32,877 bases of DNA from Planctomycetaceae bacterium (lineage in GTDB: Bacteria > Planctomycetota > Planctomycetia > Pirellulales > Pirellulaceae): assembly GCA_002709225.1 (NCBI GenBank), contig PAQH01000011.1, positions 57,012-89,888 of the forward strand. The letters run 5' to 3'. The first letter of the stretch is position 1. The number at the start of each line of letters is the position of its first letter. Positions 16,610-25,241 of the stretch are shown here, in pieces. Position numbers and translations under genes: made by a program. Under the pieces are notes generated by a model. It made no database searches. It was not told where the DNA came from and saw only the letters and a program-made list of their open reading frames with translations.

Positions 16610-17272
16610 ATGACTCCCAAACTAAAAGTATTGCACGGCAAAAATGCGGGGCATGAAATTCGTTTGAAGGGATCCAAATTCCTGATCGGCCGCGGTGAAG
16701 AATGTCAACTCCGCCCCAAAAGTGATGCTATCAGCCGCCAACACTGCGAATTTTCGATTGCAGGAAACCAGGTTGCTGTCAAGGATTTAGGAAGCAAGAA
16801 TGGAACGCTGGTTAACGGCACACGAATTGAAAGCTCTACGCCATTGACCGAAGGCGATGAGATCCAGATTGGCAAACTCGCTTTTGAAATCGTCGGACTG
16901 GCGGCCGAGGCACCTGCGGTCAAGAAAGAAAAACCCGCAGCAATGTTTACCGATGAGGCCATTGAAGATTCCGACATTTCTGCCTGGTTACAAGAAGGGG
17001 ACGACTCCAGCCGAGCCCGGGAACTCGCAGAACCCGAAACCAAACAGTTCAGGCTAGAAGAAGCGGATCGCGATGCCTTGGATGCTGCGGCAGAGTCGAC
17101 CGATGCCGATGCCGCCGATGCAACGGCTGAAACAAATGACGACTCTTCGTCAGAAGCCGACTCGGGTAAGAAGAAGACCTACGGCAAGCTTCCCACCAAG
17201 ATGCCTGTCAGCTCGACCGATTCACGAGAGGCAGCATCCGACATGCTCAAGAAATTCTTCGGTCGACGTTAA
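16610..17272 (+). CDS. FHA-domain protein
   Basis: The N-terminal ~95 residues form a forkhead-associated domain, a phosphothreonine-binding module. Conserved positions are GR at 27-28, SRQH at 42-45, and the two NG turns at 64-65 and 69-70 (LGSKNGTLVNG). The remainder is low-complexity and acidic (Asp/Ala/Glu-rich, about 140-190), ending in a short basic tail, AASDMLKKFFGRR. The protein is cytoplasmic and 220 aa. The ATG at 16610 is used because the first strand (KLKVLHGKNAG) follows immediately; the upstream in-frame TTG would add an unrelated leader. It may dock to a Ser/Thr kinase substrate, a plentiful signalling type in planctomycetes, but no kinase gene is in the window. Confidence 0.9.
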   Translation: MTPKLKVLHGKNAGHEIRLKGSKFLIGRGEECQLRPKSDAISRQHCEFSIAGNQVAVKDLGSKNGTLVNGTRIESSTPLTEGDEIQIGKLAFEIVGLAAEAPAVKKEKPAAMFTDEAIEDSDISAWLQEGDDSSRARELAEPETKQFRLEEADRDALDAAAESTDADAADATAETNDDSSSEADSGKKKTYGKLPTKMPVSSTDSREAASDMLKKFFGRR

Positions 17273-17490
17273 CAAGGCACACTTGCCCAACGTTGACGGC
17301 GATCTCGTGCGTTTGCCAAACCGCTCGCGCCTGCATAGAATTCACCGCGTCACACTCAGCAATTGCGCGCTAGCCTGAGACGGCGCGGTTGTCTCTGTCA
17401 GCTCAAATAGATGACGGTCTTTCGGTATGCCCCAGCCTGTTTGCTGCTGCGTGTACGACTCCGTCCACCTTGACTCCCAAGTGCTGTGTT

Positions 17491-18075
17491 ATGCCCGCAT
17501 CGGATGTGCCTGTATCGCTACTTCGCTTGATCACTGCTTGCCTCGCTGGTGACCAGGAGGCGATCACCGAGTTGGTCGAGCGTTATCGATCCCCAGTATT
17601 CGGCCTTTGTTTCCGCATGCTGGGTCATCGCCAGGATGCCGAAGATGTAACACAAGAAACCTTCTTGCGGGTCGTGAACAATTTGAATCAATGGGATCAA
17701 CAACGCGCGTTTGAACCTTGGTTGTTTGCGATCGCTAGCAATCGCTGCCGAACTGCCCTGACAAAGCGCGCGCGCAGACCCCATCTAGATCTATTTGTCG
17801 AAACAACTTCCACAGCCGATGCCAAACAGCGGGAGCGTAACGCGTTGGATGAAGAGCTAGCGCTCGCCCTGAATCAGCTGCGTACTGAACACCGACTCGC
17901 GTTCACCTTGTTTCATCACCATGGAAAATCCTATCTGCAAATCGCAGAAACCCTCAACTGCCCAGTCGGCACTGCCAAGACCTGGGTACACCGAGCTCGG
18001 CGCACTCTGATTCACCGATTACACACTCGCAAGGTCATTCCGGAGACGCACCATCATGCGCTGCCTCGATTTTGA
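17491..18075 (+). CDS. ECF-type RNA polymerase sigma factor
   Basis: The 194-aa product has sigma region 2 at about residues 25-95 (GHRQDAEDVTQETFLRVVNNLNQW followed by FEPWLFAIASNRCR) and region 4 at about 123-178 (HGKSYLQIAETLNCPVGTAKTWVHRARRTL). Both are diagnostic of ECF sigma factors. The ATG at 17491 is used because upstream in-frame residues are Cys/Thr-rich and not family-like, although no strong Shine-Dalgarno is seen. Its last 20 bp overlap the next gene, which encodes a zinc-finger membrane protein, the classic sigma/anti-sigma arrangement. It probably autoregulates the pair. The stimulus is unknown. Confidence 0.92.
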   Translation: MPASDVPVSLLRLITACLAGDQEAITELVERYRSPVFGLCFRMLGHRQDAEDVTQETFLRVVNNLNQWDQQRAFEPWLFAIASNRCRTALTKRARRPHLDLFVETTSTADAKQRERNALDEELALALNQLRTEHRLAFTLFHHHGKSYLQIAETLNCPVGTAKTWVHRARRTLIHRLHTRKVIPETHHHALPRF

Positions 18076-18730
18076 AGAACGCATGCAACTCCTGCTAGAT
18101 CACCGTTGTCGCCCAGACCACGACAGCGCACTCAGGATACACGCCGCCGTGTGTAACGGTTGCCAACGGGCACTCGAAGCACAGCGGTCCTTATTCGCAC
18201 AGATTGACCTATCTTCAACCACGGAGCTCCCGGGCGGCATGGCCACGGCGGTGTTAAACCGACTCACTGAACAACGCCAGCTGCGCCGGCAACGGCTACG
18301 ACGCGGGGTGGCTTGTACGTTGGCGGCCTGTCTGGTGAGCATCCTCTTTGTGCGTCACGACTTTCGCCAGATAGCAAAGGCACCGAAATTAGACACCCTC
18401 CCCGGGGTCACGGCGCAACCTGCGGCTGCGCTACCTGACACCCGGCAGCCACCACACCAGTCTCAGATCGAACCGAAGGTGACTACCGATTCCAAATGGA
18501 CTGGGCGGACTGTGAACCTGGCGTTGCAACAATGGAAAACTCCGTTGGCACAATGGAACGCGAACTCCTCGCTCTCCCTTCATCAAATCGCCGACAGGCT
18601 AAGGCCAATCACAAGCTCATTTTCGATCGCCTTGAACGCTTTGCGAAGAACACTGCCCGGGCGTTACAGCACCCCGCCGACAAAGCCACAAACACGTCGT
18701 CTGGGCACTCGACAGCAAAGCCTCAGCTGA
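18056..18730 (+). CDS. Putative membrane anti-sigma factor with zinc-finger N-terminus
   Basis: The 224-aa product opens with a ZAS/zf-HC2-like segment: Cys3, then H29-x3-C33-x2-C36, the pattern that binds zinc and clamps the sigma factor. One membrane helix is predicted at about residues 84-99 (GVACTLAACLVSILFV) after an Arg-rich stretch, so the N-terminus should face the cytoplasm. The ~125-residue C-terminal part would be outside; it is Pro/Gln/Thr-rich, basic at its end and matches no recognised sensor domain. GGAG precedes the ATG, and the gene overlaps the sigma factor gene by 20 bp. Function rests on the finger and the gene order. Confidence 0.8.
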   Translation: MRCLDFEERMQLLLDHRCRPDHDSALRIHAAVCNGCQRALEAQRSLFAQIDLSSTTELPGGMATAVLNRLTEQRQLRRQRLRRGVACTLAACLVSILFVRHDFRQIAKAPKLDTLPGVTAQPAAALPDTRQPPHQSQIEPKVTTDSKWTGRTVNLALQQWKTPLAQWNANSSLSLHQIADRLRPITSSFSIALNALRRTLPGRYSTPPTKPQTRRLGTRQQSLS

Positions 18731-18818
18731 ACCACCCCAGAGGCTCTGCGGCCACCCACATTCATACCCGGCTACCATTTTTCTCCCGCAGTGTTGTTCC
18801 CATCACAGGCAACTTCGG

Positions 18819-19922
18819 CTACAGCAGGCCTAGCGGGTTTTCACGTGTCTTAAGTGGAAGCCCCACCGGCGATTGTTGCCGATGCGATTCAAAGACTCCA
18901 GCGATCATCTCAACAATCATCCGGCCTTCATAAATACTGCACTCAGGATCACGATCCTGCTCAATTGCATCGATCAAATCGCGACAGGCAGCAATATTAC
19001 CGAGATTATGTTTCGGGTCCTTAATTGTCTCTTCTTTGCCAACGCCATTCGAACTGATACGGGCCCAGGATTTTCCGCTCCGACCTGGTGACCAAGATGA
19101 ATCGGCAAGCAACACAGCATCTGGAAGATACCCTGTCGTTAATTCAATGATGCCTTTGGAACCTAATATCTGTAAGGCAAACCTCCTGGGGTTTCCCGCC
19201 ACATTACGGTGCGAACCAAAGTAACCGGTGATGCCATCATCCAACCCATACGTCGCACAAATCTCATCCCCCGCCAACAAGCCGATTTCTTCATTGCCGG
19301 GTTTGACATGCTGGCGTCCTACTGGAACCCCATCCTGACGTACTGTCGCAAAACACCAACGAGGATCACCACCAAACGTATTCATTAGGTTCAAGATGTG
19401 CGTTCCAAGCACCCATAAATCTTCTCCACCGCCACGGCGATCTTCCTTGCCACGGCCCCGAAACTCAAGCACCTTTCCAATCGCACCATCGTGAATCAAG
19501 TCACGAATCACTTGTACCAAAGGGCTGTATCGAGTCTGACAGGCGAGCGCAAGTTTCGCATTGTGTTTGGTACATACCGCCACCATTTGATCCGCTTCTT
19601 TGAGTGTCCTGCAGAGCGGCTTTTCAAGATAAATGTGGATACCACGTTCAGCGGCAGCCACAACGATGTCGCGATGTTGATCAAGCCAACGCGGACCAAT
19701 ACTGACAATATGTGGCCGCGTCTTGTCAAACAGCTCCCGATAGTCTGAGAAAGCGTGTGGTGCACTCAGTCGCTGCACCGCTTTGCCGCGCCCCGCCTCA
19801 TCGGCATCTGCCACACCGACAATCTGCGTTTCCGGCAGGGACAGCCACACGGTATCCAAACCATGCCCATAATTCCCTCGCCCAGTATGACCTATCACGC
19901 CCACGCGATATTTGGCTGCCAA
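18819..19922 (-). CDS. Gfo/Idh/MocA family NAD(P)-dependent oxidoreductase
   Basis: The product (367 aa) has an N-terminal Rossmann fold with the dinucleotide loop VGVIGHTGRGNYGHG (from residue 7) and the family signature EKPLCRT, with the catalytic-position lysine K101. The C-terminal alpha/beta domain contains GGGEDLWVLGTHILNLM, resembling the GGG-x-D-x-G-x-H-x-x-D/N substrate motif. The family oxidises or reduces sugars, inositols and related compounds. A TTG at 19922 is proposed as start because AGGAG lies 7 nt before it and the Rossmann strand follows directly; an earlier in-frame TTG at 19949 has no such site. It appears cytoplasmic, with no Tat signal. It lies downstream of two other minus-strand genes. 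The substrate is not predictable. Confidence 0.9.
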   Translation of the reverse strand: MAAKYRVGVIGHTGRGNYGHGLDTVWLSLPETQIVGVADADEAGRGKAVQRLSAPHAFSDYRELFDKTRPHIVSIGPRWLDQHRDIVVAAAERGIHIYLEKPLCRTLKEADQMVAVCTKHNAKLALACQTRYSPLVQVIRDLIHDGAIGKVLEFRGRGKEDRRGGGEDLWVLGTHILNLMNTFGGDPRWCFATVRQDGVPVGRQHVKPGNEEIGLLAGDEICATYGLDDGITGYFGSHRNVAGNPRRFALQILGSKGIIELTTGYLPDAVLLADSSWSPGRSGKSWARISSNGVGKEETIKDPKHNLGNIAACRDLIDAIEQDRDPECSIYEGRMIVEMIAGVFESHRQQSPVGLPLKTRENPLGLL

Positions 19923-20092
19923 TGCTTCGCTCCTTTGCGGTAAAACCAAGCCACCAACTCAACTCTTGTCACTACTCGGAAACGCGATTCGAGCGCCATG
20001 ATGACACAATCTTGAATCCTCAACGACCACGATGGCGACTCACACTGCCCATTCTGCACTTCATGAAGCTGGGAAGCAAATCAAGCTGTTTC

Positions 20093-20140
20093 AAGGTGTA
20101 CTACAAGGTGTACTACAAGGTGCACTACAAGGTGCACTAA
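20093..20140. repeat. Four tandem copies of a 12-bp repeat
   Basis: Units are AAGGTGTACTAC (20093-20104 and 20105-20116), AAGGTGCACTAC (20117-20128) and AAGGTGCACTAA (20129-20140). The first two are identical; the others differ by T to C inside the palindromic GTGYAC core and by one final base. The array lies 171-218 bp upstream of the Gfo/Idh start, between two minus-strand genes. The unit length is a multiple of three, but no credible gene covers it. Confidence 0.9.
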
Positions 20141-20206
20141 ACTGCAACCGTTGGCACCATGCGTCACATCGAATCATCACGCCACAGAGACCGTGGCAGC
20201 AGACCC

Positions 20207-20989
20207 TCATAGCGTGCCTTGGTTGGTACTGATTTCATCTCGTGAAATCTTGTCAACACTCTTGGGGTTAAAGGTCTGGCTGGTGCCTTCGCGCAATGCC
20301 ACTTCGATACGGCCACCTGTCAAGACAAAGAATTGCAACAAGAACCCGCCACCTTGCATACTCTCCACCTGGACTTCATCGTCGCTAATACCAGCAAACC
20401 ATTTACGAGACAGCACAGCAAAGTCACTATGTGCGACCACGCCAGGAGGTAACGCACAGATCAAAGTCCCAGGCTTGTCCCCAATCACCTGGCAGATCTT
20501 TTGGCGAACTTCAATCATGAACGGAATCACACAACTTGCGTACGATAGATCGTCTTCACCGCGCCGATCCGGCGGCACAATTCCCCAAGTCAGGTGGTGG
20601 ATAAATGGATTGCCGTAACCATGGCTGAGCATGAGATCATATGCTTCCGGGTCAACCGGATGTACGATCGCAACGTGATCAAACCAACCTCGTTTGTGAG
20701 CCTGGGTCTCCGCCGATAGTTTGGCCGAAACGTTGATGTAATCACATCCATCTACGGGAGAGGGATAGCAACGGGAATCCCAACCAACCTGATACCCCAG
20801 TTTCTTGAGTGGACCTGCCACGCGCTGTGGCGGGTCTGTGAAAATCGCGGCGTGATCGAAATTCTCTAAGAGATCAACACCCACGCCGGTTGTCTGGGTC
20901 GCGATCTCCAATGCCTCACCAAATCGTTCGGCTGCATTGGAAATCTCCAACCAACTGGAAAAATCCTCCGGGAGCTTCACAGAACTCAT
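20207..20989 (-). CDS. Conserved hypothetical protein, VOC/glyoxalase-like
   Basis: The 260-aa product is not confidently assigned to a named family. Two similar strands, FDHAAIF (44-50) and FDHVAIV (103-109), each begin with Asp-His, as in the repeated beta-alpha-beta halves of vicinal-oxygen-chelate (glyoxalase/dioxygenase) proteins. A further histidine pair sits in IHHLTWGI (130-137), so a metal site is plausible. There is no signal peptide or membrane helix, so it should be cytoplasmic. GGGAGG precedes the ATG at 20989 by 8 nt, which decides the start over the upstream in-frame codon at 21019. The gene lies 97 bp downstream of the PPC-domain gene, and the Gfo/Idh gene follows after the 12-bp repeats. 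Confidence 0.75.
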   Translation of the reverse strand: MSSVKLPEDFSSWLEISNAAERFGEALEIATQTTGVGVDLLENFDHAAIFTDPPQRVAGPLKKLGYQVGWDSRCYPSPVDGCDYINVSAKLSAETQAHKRGWFDHVAIVHPVDPEAYDLMLSHGYGNPFIHHLTWGIVPPDRRGEDDLSYASCVIPFMIEVRQKICQVIGDKPGTLICALPPGVVAHSDFAVLSRKWFAGISDDEVQVESMQGGGFLLQFFVLTGGRIEVALREGTSQTFNPKSVDKISRDEISTNQGTL

Positions 20990-21085
20990 CGAAACAGCCT
21001 CCCTCTGCAATAACTGCAAAGAAGAACCTCATGCAGGCGGCCTCCATTCCGGATCTCCGCTCGGAAATCCGGTAAGCGCACGCTG

Positions 21086-22798
21086 TTACGGAAGCACGGT
21101 CAACCAAACCTGACTTAGTCGTCTGGAGGTACCCGCCACCGGAAATTGCGCCGTCCGTTGCAAGGTTGCTTCCCCCGCCTTTCCAATCACCGAAAACGGA
21201 CCAGAAACTCCCTTGTTCGTCGGTTTGATCACGAGTTTCACGGACTTCGAGGCATCGCCTTTAGGTCCCGAAACCACGGGTTCAGCGGTAACCCCTTCTG
21301 GTAATCCTATCGCTTCAATGACGATTTCTTCCGCAAACCCCTCTTTCCGTTCAATGGCTATCGGAACCTCCACGGTCTTGTCTGCCGCCACAACAAAAGC
21401 ATCCGCTGCGAGACTGAGCTGATAGTCGGGAACCGCGGGGATTACAGTGAGATGGTAAACAAACCGAAATCCTCCGTGGCCATTCACATCCTCAAGTTCC
21501 AAGAAATAGCGGCCTGTTTCCGGCGCTGAAAACGACAACGCTGCATCAGGACTACCGCCCGCGTCATCATTTTCCACGAGCATTTTCCCGTTGCTGTCGC
21601 GTATCCGCACGAGCGGGTCAAGTGCGTAGCCCATTTTTCGGGACGCCGCCACAACATTGATCTTCTTACCCTTCTCAAGATCAAAGGCAAATTTGTCCTT
21701 TTCCAGGGGGACTCCGATACGTCCCGTGATCGCGGCAGGCACATCGATCTCTTGGGCCTCCGGCGTTTCTGCGTTGTTCAGCGCGACGGTTGGCGAAAAC
21801 GAGTACGCCGGCAATCGTAAAATCCCGGTAGTTTGGGGAACAACAATCGTCCGGAACAAGTCCTCCGCCGGAGCGATCGTGTGACGAAGGTCCGCGGGCA
21901 AATTCCAACCGTGGAATGCCAACTCTCCAGGTTTTCCTCGTTCAACAGCAAGCGGGAAAGTGTGATCAATTACCGCTTCAGTAGTGAGAGTCAAACGGTA
22001 GACATAGCTGTCGGCACCCGCAAAACCAATGGTTGAATTCGGCGCTGACGGAAAAGCGAAGATCCTCACCAGATACTGACCGTCCCGCGGTACTTGAAAC
22101 ACGATCATGGGGTCCAACCCGCGCTCATCGTCATTGTGCAACAACACAAATCCCCGTGCGTCACACACCTGCAAGACCGCATCCATCGGTGAATTCAGCG
22201 TCGTGTTCGCCATCGCCGAGGCCACCAATGTTTGGCCAGCCTTGAGCGCCAATGAAAAATGGTCGACGTCTCCCGCCTTGTTTAATTTGCCATTGATGAC
22301 CGTCGACGCCGGCAGCAGCTGTGGTTTCCCAGGAGCATCATTTGGCTCCTGTTCGGCTGTCTCCGCCAAGGACCCCACCGCGAAAGGCCGCACCGTCGTC
22401 GCACCTTCAGCATCATGCATGCGAATAAAATAAAGCCCCGGCGTGGCCTTCTGGTCGATGGTCACACGCAACTTCTGTTTCATCTCCGCGAGGGCTTCTA
22501 CCTTGATTCCCTCACGATTGCTCGATGCTTCAACGGGCCAACGAGGGAAGGAACCCGCACAGGAAACCTCGACGGTTTGACCTTGCTGCCCACCCGCGGG
22601 GAAAAAGAACTGTAAACTCGGCGGGGCAGCACATGCGACGTGCTCCAAGATGCCGGGCAAGACCAAAGCAACCGAGAGTGCCAGCATCCACCAAGAGCGA
22701 CAAATGCCACGCCACCGGCGAGGTGGCGGCACTACCTCTTCGTTCAATTGGGCTACTGCAGAAAACCTCCCACTAACGCCACAATCGTCTCTGAACAT
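21086..22798 (-). CDS. Exported PPC-domain (pre-peptidase C-terminal-like) protein
   Basis: The 570-aa product has a cytoplasmic-like leader of ~35 residues, then a hydrophobic segment (about 38-58, MLALSVALVLPG) serving as signal peptide or anchor, and CAAPPSLQFFFPAGGQQGQTVEV, a start common in planctomycete surface proteins. Two PPC-like beta-sandwich domains follow: EQEPNDAPGKPQLLPASTVINGKLNKAGDVDHFSL (from about residue 149) and a second with ITGRIGVPLEKDKFAFDLEKG (from about 353) and VENDDAGGSPDAALSF. The C-terminus resembles another beta domain (~460-560). No protease catalytic domain is present, so it probably acts in binding or adhesion. AGGA before the ATG supports this start. It is the first of three minus-strand genes. 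Confidence 0.85.
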   Translation of the reverse strand: MFRDDCGVSGRFSAVAQLNEEVVPPPRRWRGICRSWWMLALSVALVLPGILEHVACAAPPSLQFFFPAGGQQGQTVEVSCAGSFPRWPVEASSNREGIKVEALAEMKQKLRVTIDQKATPGLYFIRMHDAEGATTVRPFAVGSLAETAEQEPNDAPGKPQLLPASTVINGKLNKAGDVDHFSLALKAGQTLVASAMANTTLNSPMDAVLQVCDARGFVLLHNDDERGLDPMIVFQVPRDGQYLVRIFAFPSAPNSTIGFAGADSYVYRLTLTTEAVIDHTFPLAVERGKPGELAFHGWNLPADLRHTIAPAEDLFRTIVVPQTTGILRLPAYSFSPTVALNNAETPEAQEIDVPAAITGRIGVPLEKDKFAFDLEKGKKINVVAASRKMGYALDPLVRIRDSNGKMLVENDDAGGSPDAALSFSAPETGRYFLELEDVNGHGGFRFVYHLTVIPAVPDYQLSLAADAFVVAADKTVEVPIAIERKEGFAEEIVIEAIGLPEGVTAEPVVSGPKGDASKSVKLVIKPTNKGVSGPFSVIGKAGEATLQRTAQFPVAGTSRRLSQVWLTVLP

Positions 22799-23063
22799 CG
22801 CTCAATTTCCTGCCGCAGAATCCTGTCGTAAACTGGTGCAATCAACAAATCTGGCACACTCGAAAAGCGCAGCACCCCGGCACATAGTATCAGCCGTCCA
22901 CTGGGACGGGACAAGCCTCTAGCCGTAGAGAGCACCAGATAGTTTGACTTCGCAGCACCAGACCAGTACTGTTAAGGTCGCGTCGGGGCAGCAACTGCAA
23001 GCCTGCCTGCTCGCACACGGGCACCCCCGCATTCCCTTCTCCCCAGAACGAAGGAAAAGTCTC

Positions 23064-24074
23064 ATGAAACGGAATGACTCAACGCATTGTTCTGACTGTC
23101 AGCTCGATGTAAATCGCCGCCATTTTTTGGGAGCGACAGCCGGTGCCGCTATTGCTGCCTCCGCGGCGACCAGCATCGCAGCGCCATCTCCAAAAAGCAA
23201 AGCCGAACTGGCAATTGTACGGCTGTACGATTCATTAAACGCCGAGCAAAAAAAGGCATTGGCTCTGCCGCTTAGCGATGAGCGTCGTACGCGGATCAAC
23301 GCCAACTGGCGAATCACCGAAACAATGATCGAAGACCTCAGTGCCGAGCAGCAGGCGATCACCAAAGACATCGTCCGTGGCCTGACTTCGGAAGAAGGCT
23401 TTGAACGTTTCATGAAGCAAATGGACGACGACTGGGGCGGGCTAAGCCAGTACAGCATGGCGATTTTCGGGAACCCACACAAGGATCGCTTCGAGTTTGC
23501 CTTGACCGGTCGCCATCTCACTCTCCGTGCCGATGGAAACACTGATAATGGCGGCTCCAAGGATGGAAAATCGGGGCATGGCGTAGCCTTCGGTGGCCCG
23601 ATCATCTACGGTCACGCGGAAGAAACCCCCAAGGAAAACTTGTTCTACTATCAAACCAAGCAAGCACACGAAGTTTTCAAGATGCTTGACGGTACTCAAC
23701 GGGCTAAAGCGTTGTTAGCCAAAGCCCCGCGCGAAAACGCTGTGCAGATTCGCAAACCCAGCCAGTCTTTACCTGGCATTTCCGGTAGCGAACTATCGAG
23801 CGATCAGAAAGACCGGCTAGCACAAACACTCCAAGCCGTACTCAGTCCCTATCGCAAGGAAGACGTCGATGAAGTCATGCATCTCATGAAGGCGAGTGGC
23901 GGGCTGGACAAAGTCCATATGGCCTTTTACCGAACAGGCGCTGGCGGCGAAACGGGAGATGTCCTGGACGATCAGATCTGGGACATCTGGCGACTGGAAA
24001 GTCCGTCTCTGGTCTGCCACTTCCGTGGTGCGCCGCACGTCCATGCCTACATCAACGTTGCCCGCAGAGCCTAA
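23064..24074 (+). CDS. DUF3500-family protein with Tat signal
   Basis: The 336-aa product begins with a twin-arginine signal (NRRHFLGATAGAAIAASAATSIAAPS, Arg pair at 18-19), preceded by an unusual HCSDC pair of cysteines. Tat export suggests folding or cofactor loading before transport. The rest matches the DUF3500 family, whose function is not known: a helical region (LYDSLNAEQKKALALPL...), then FGNPHKDRFEFALTGRHLTLR and GGPIIYGH, and a C-terminal segment ending in SLVCHFRGAPHVHAYINV. The ATG at 23064 has AAGGAA upstream and gives the proper Tat signal; the upstream in-frame start adds a random-looking leader. A strong terminator follows 80 bp after the stop. It is transcribed divergently from the PPC gene. 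Confidence 0.87.
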   Translation: MKRNDSTHCSDCQLDVNRRHFLGATAGAAIAASAATSIAAPSPKSKAELAIVRLYDSLNAEQKKALALPLSDERRTRINANWRITETMIEDLSAEQQAITKDIVRGLTSEEGFERFMKQMDDDWGGLSQYSMAIFGNPHKDRFEFALTGRHLTLRADGNTDNGGSKDGKSGHGVAFGGPIIYGHAEETPKENLFYYQTKQAHEVFKMLDGTQRAKALLAKAPRENAVQIRKPSQSLPGISGSELSSDQKDRLAQTLQAVLSPYRKEDVDEVMHLMKASGGLDKVHMAFYRTGAGGETGDVLDDQIWDIWRLESPSLVCHFRGAPHVHAYINVARRA

Positions 24075-24153
24075 TCCGGCGCATCACACATACGTTCGCC
24101 TTTGCAGGGAATGTGGCGCGCAACCCGGGCTCCAAACCCGAAACTAACGGTTC

Positions 24154-24185
24154 AGCCGGATTCGGTAACGAAGCCGGCTTTTTTT
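24154..24185 (+). terminator. Intrinsic terminator after the DUF3500 gene
   Basis: AGCCGGATTCG (24154-24164) pairs with CGAAGCCGGCT (24169-24179) around a GTAA loop with one A/C mismatch, and T24179-T24185 follow. This is a classical GC-rich stem plus T-tract, 80 nt after the stop codon. Confidence 0.9.
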
Positions 24186-25241
24186 GTGAGCCAAAGTATC
24201 TGCGCCAAGCTACGTCAATGCGACGGTATTGAACCGCCCCGCCGGTAACGGCACACGAGCAGCATGCGCAAACGCACTGCGATCGATGGAAGCGTTGCCA
24301 ACGCTGCCGGTCTTATCCGCATAGTTGCAACACACCCCGCTACCGGTGGCGCACGCAAATCGAGCTCAGTGCCCTATTTCGACGTCACGATCCGCGACAA
24401 GGCAGATCGACACGCGGAGCGCCAAATACTGAGTGTCGTTTTGGTGTTGTTTGCCGAGTCCGGCTCCGGGGTGTCAACAGGGAGCGGGGGAATTTTTCGG
24501 CTCGGCTGGTACTCGGTCCAAATGGACTCGGTTCCAATAGAATAGGTGAGTCGTGTCCCGAACGGGGTTTCGACTTCGGTCTGATGAACCATCGCGCTGA
24601 TTCCTGCACAGGAGTATCAGTGGCTGCCTCCTGCCAATCGTCAACACGTCCGTGTCTGTCTACATCTCTCGTCTCAGGCAACATCGTCGAGGCCTCTTCA
24701 ACAAGACCAACGTTTTTTCCGATTTCGGAATGTTCTGTCCATAGCGATCTCACCTATTGCGTCAATCGAAGCGACAGAGCAGTCTGTGCAACCCGAAGGC
24801 TACTTTGCATGCCGCTACCGCAATGTCGACGTGGGATCAACACCACGTCCTCGAGGATGACCTGGTAATTGGTCGAATTCGGCGACTGCTGCTACCGCAT
24901 CAAGGAAAGAGCCGCCCCAGGTTTCAAGACAATACTTTTGCAATGCTCGATGAAGCTGACGCAAGTACAATTGAATGGCCCATAGAACATGACAAATGAA
25001 GCCGCAAATCGCACACCAGAATTATAAGTTCGAGTAACACGATGACAGTCGGCAGATAGGTCATCAACTCTGACGCCGGGCTTTGGCGCCACCATGGAAG
25101 TTCGTGCCACGACGCGCCGACTACCAGCAAAGCTATCAACCGGCTCCGGGGTTTCGCTAGAATGAAACGCCCAGCGGCTGAATGCCCAAAAGCCTTTCCC
25201 AGCCAGCCGGCCGCAACCTCATATGGCCTTAGTGAGCACAC
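24186..25241. other. 1.06-kb gap without a convincing gene
   Basis: Several short open frames (up to about 153 codons) occur on both strands but overlap, lack domains and have biased, non-coding-like compositions. No tRNA, known RNA family or IS terminal repeats are recognised. A 7-bp direct repeat ACTCGGT flanks CCAAATGG near 24510-24535. This is the largest non-coding stretch in the window and may contain a gene remnant or unrecognised RNA. Confidence 0.5.

Noticed and set aside
20093..20140. CRISPR array
   Set aside because: The repeats are 12 bp, contiguous and have no spacers; no cas gene is near.
24385..24753. 122-codon minus-strand frame in the large gap
   Set aside because: Arg/Ser/Pro-rich product with no recognisable motif; another frame on the opposite strand covers part of it equally well.
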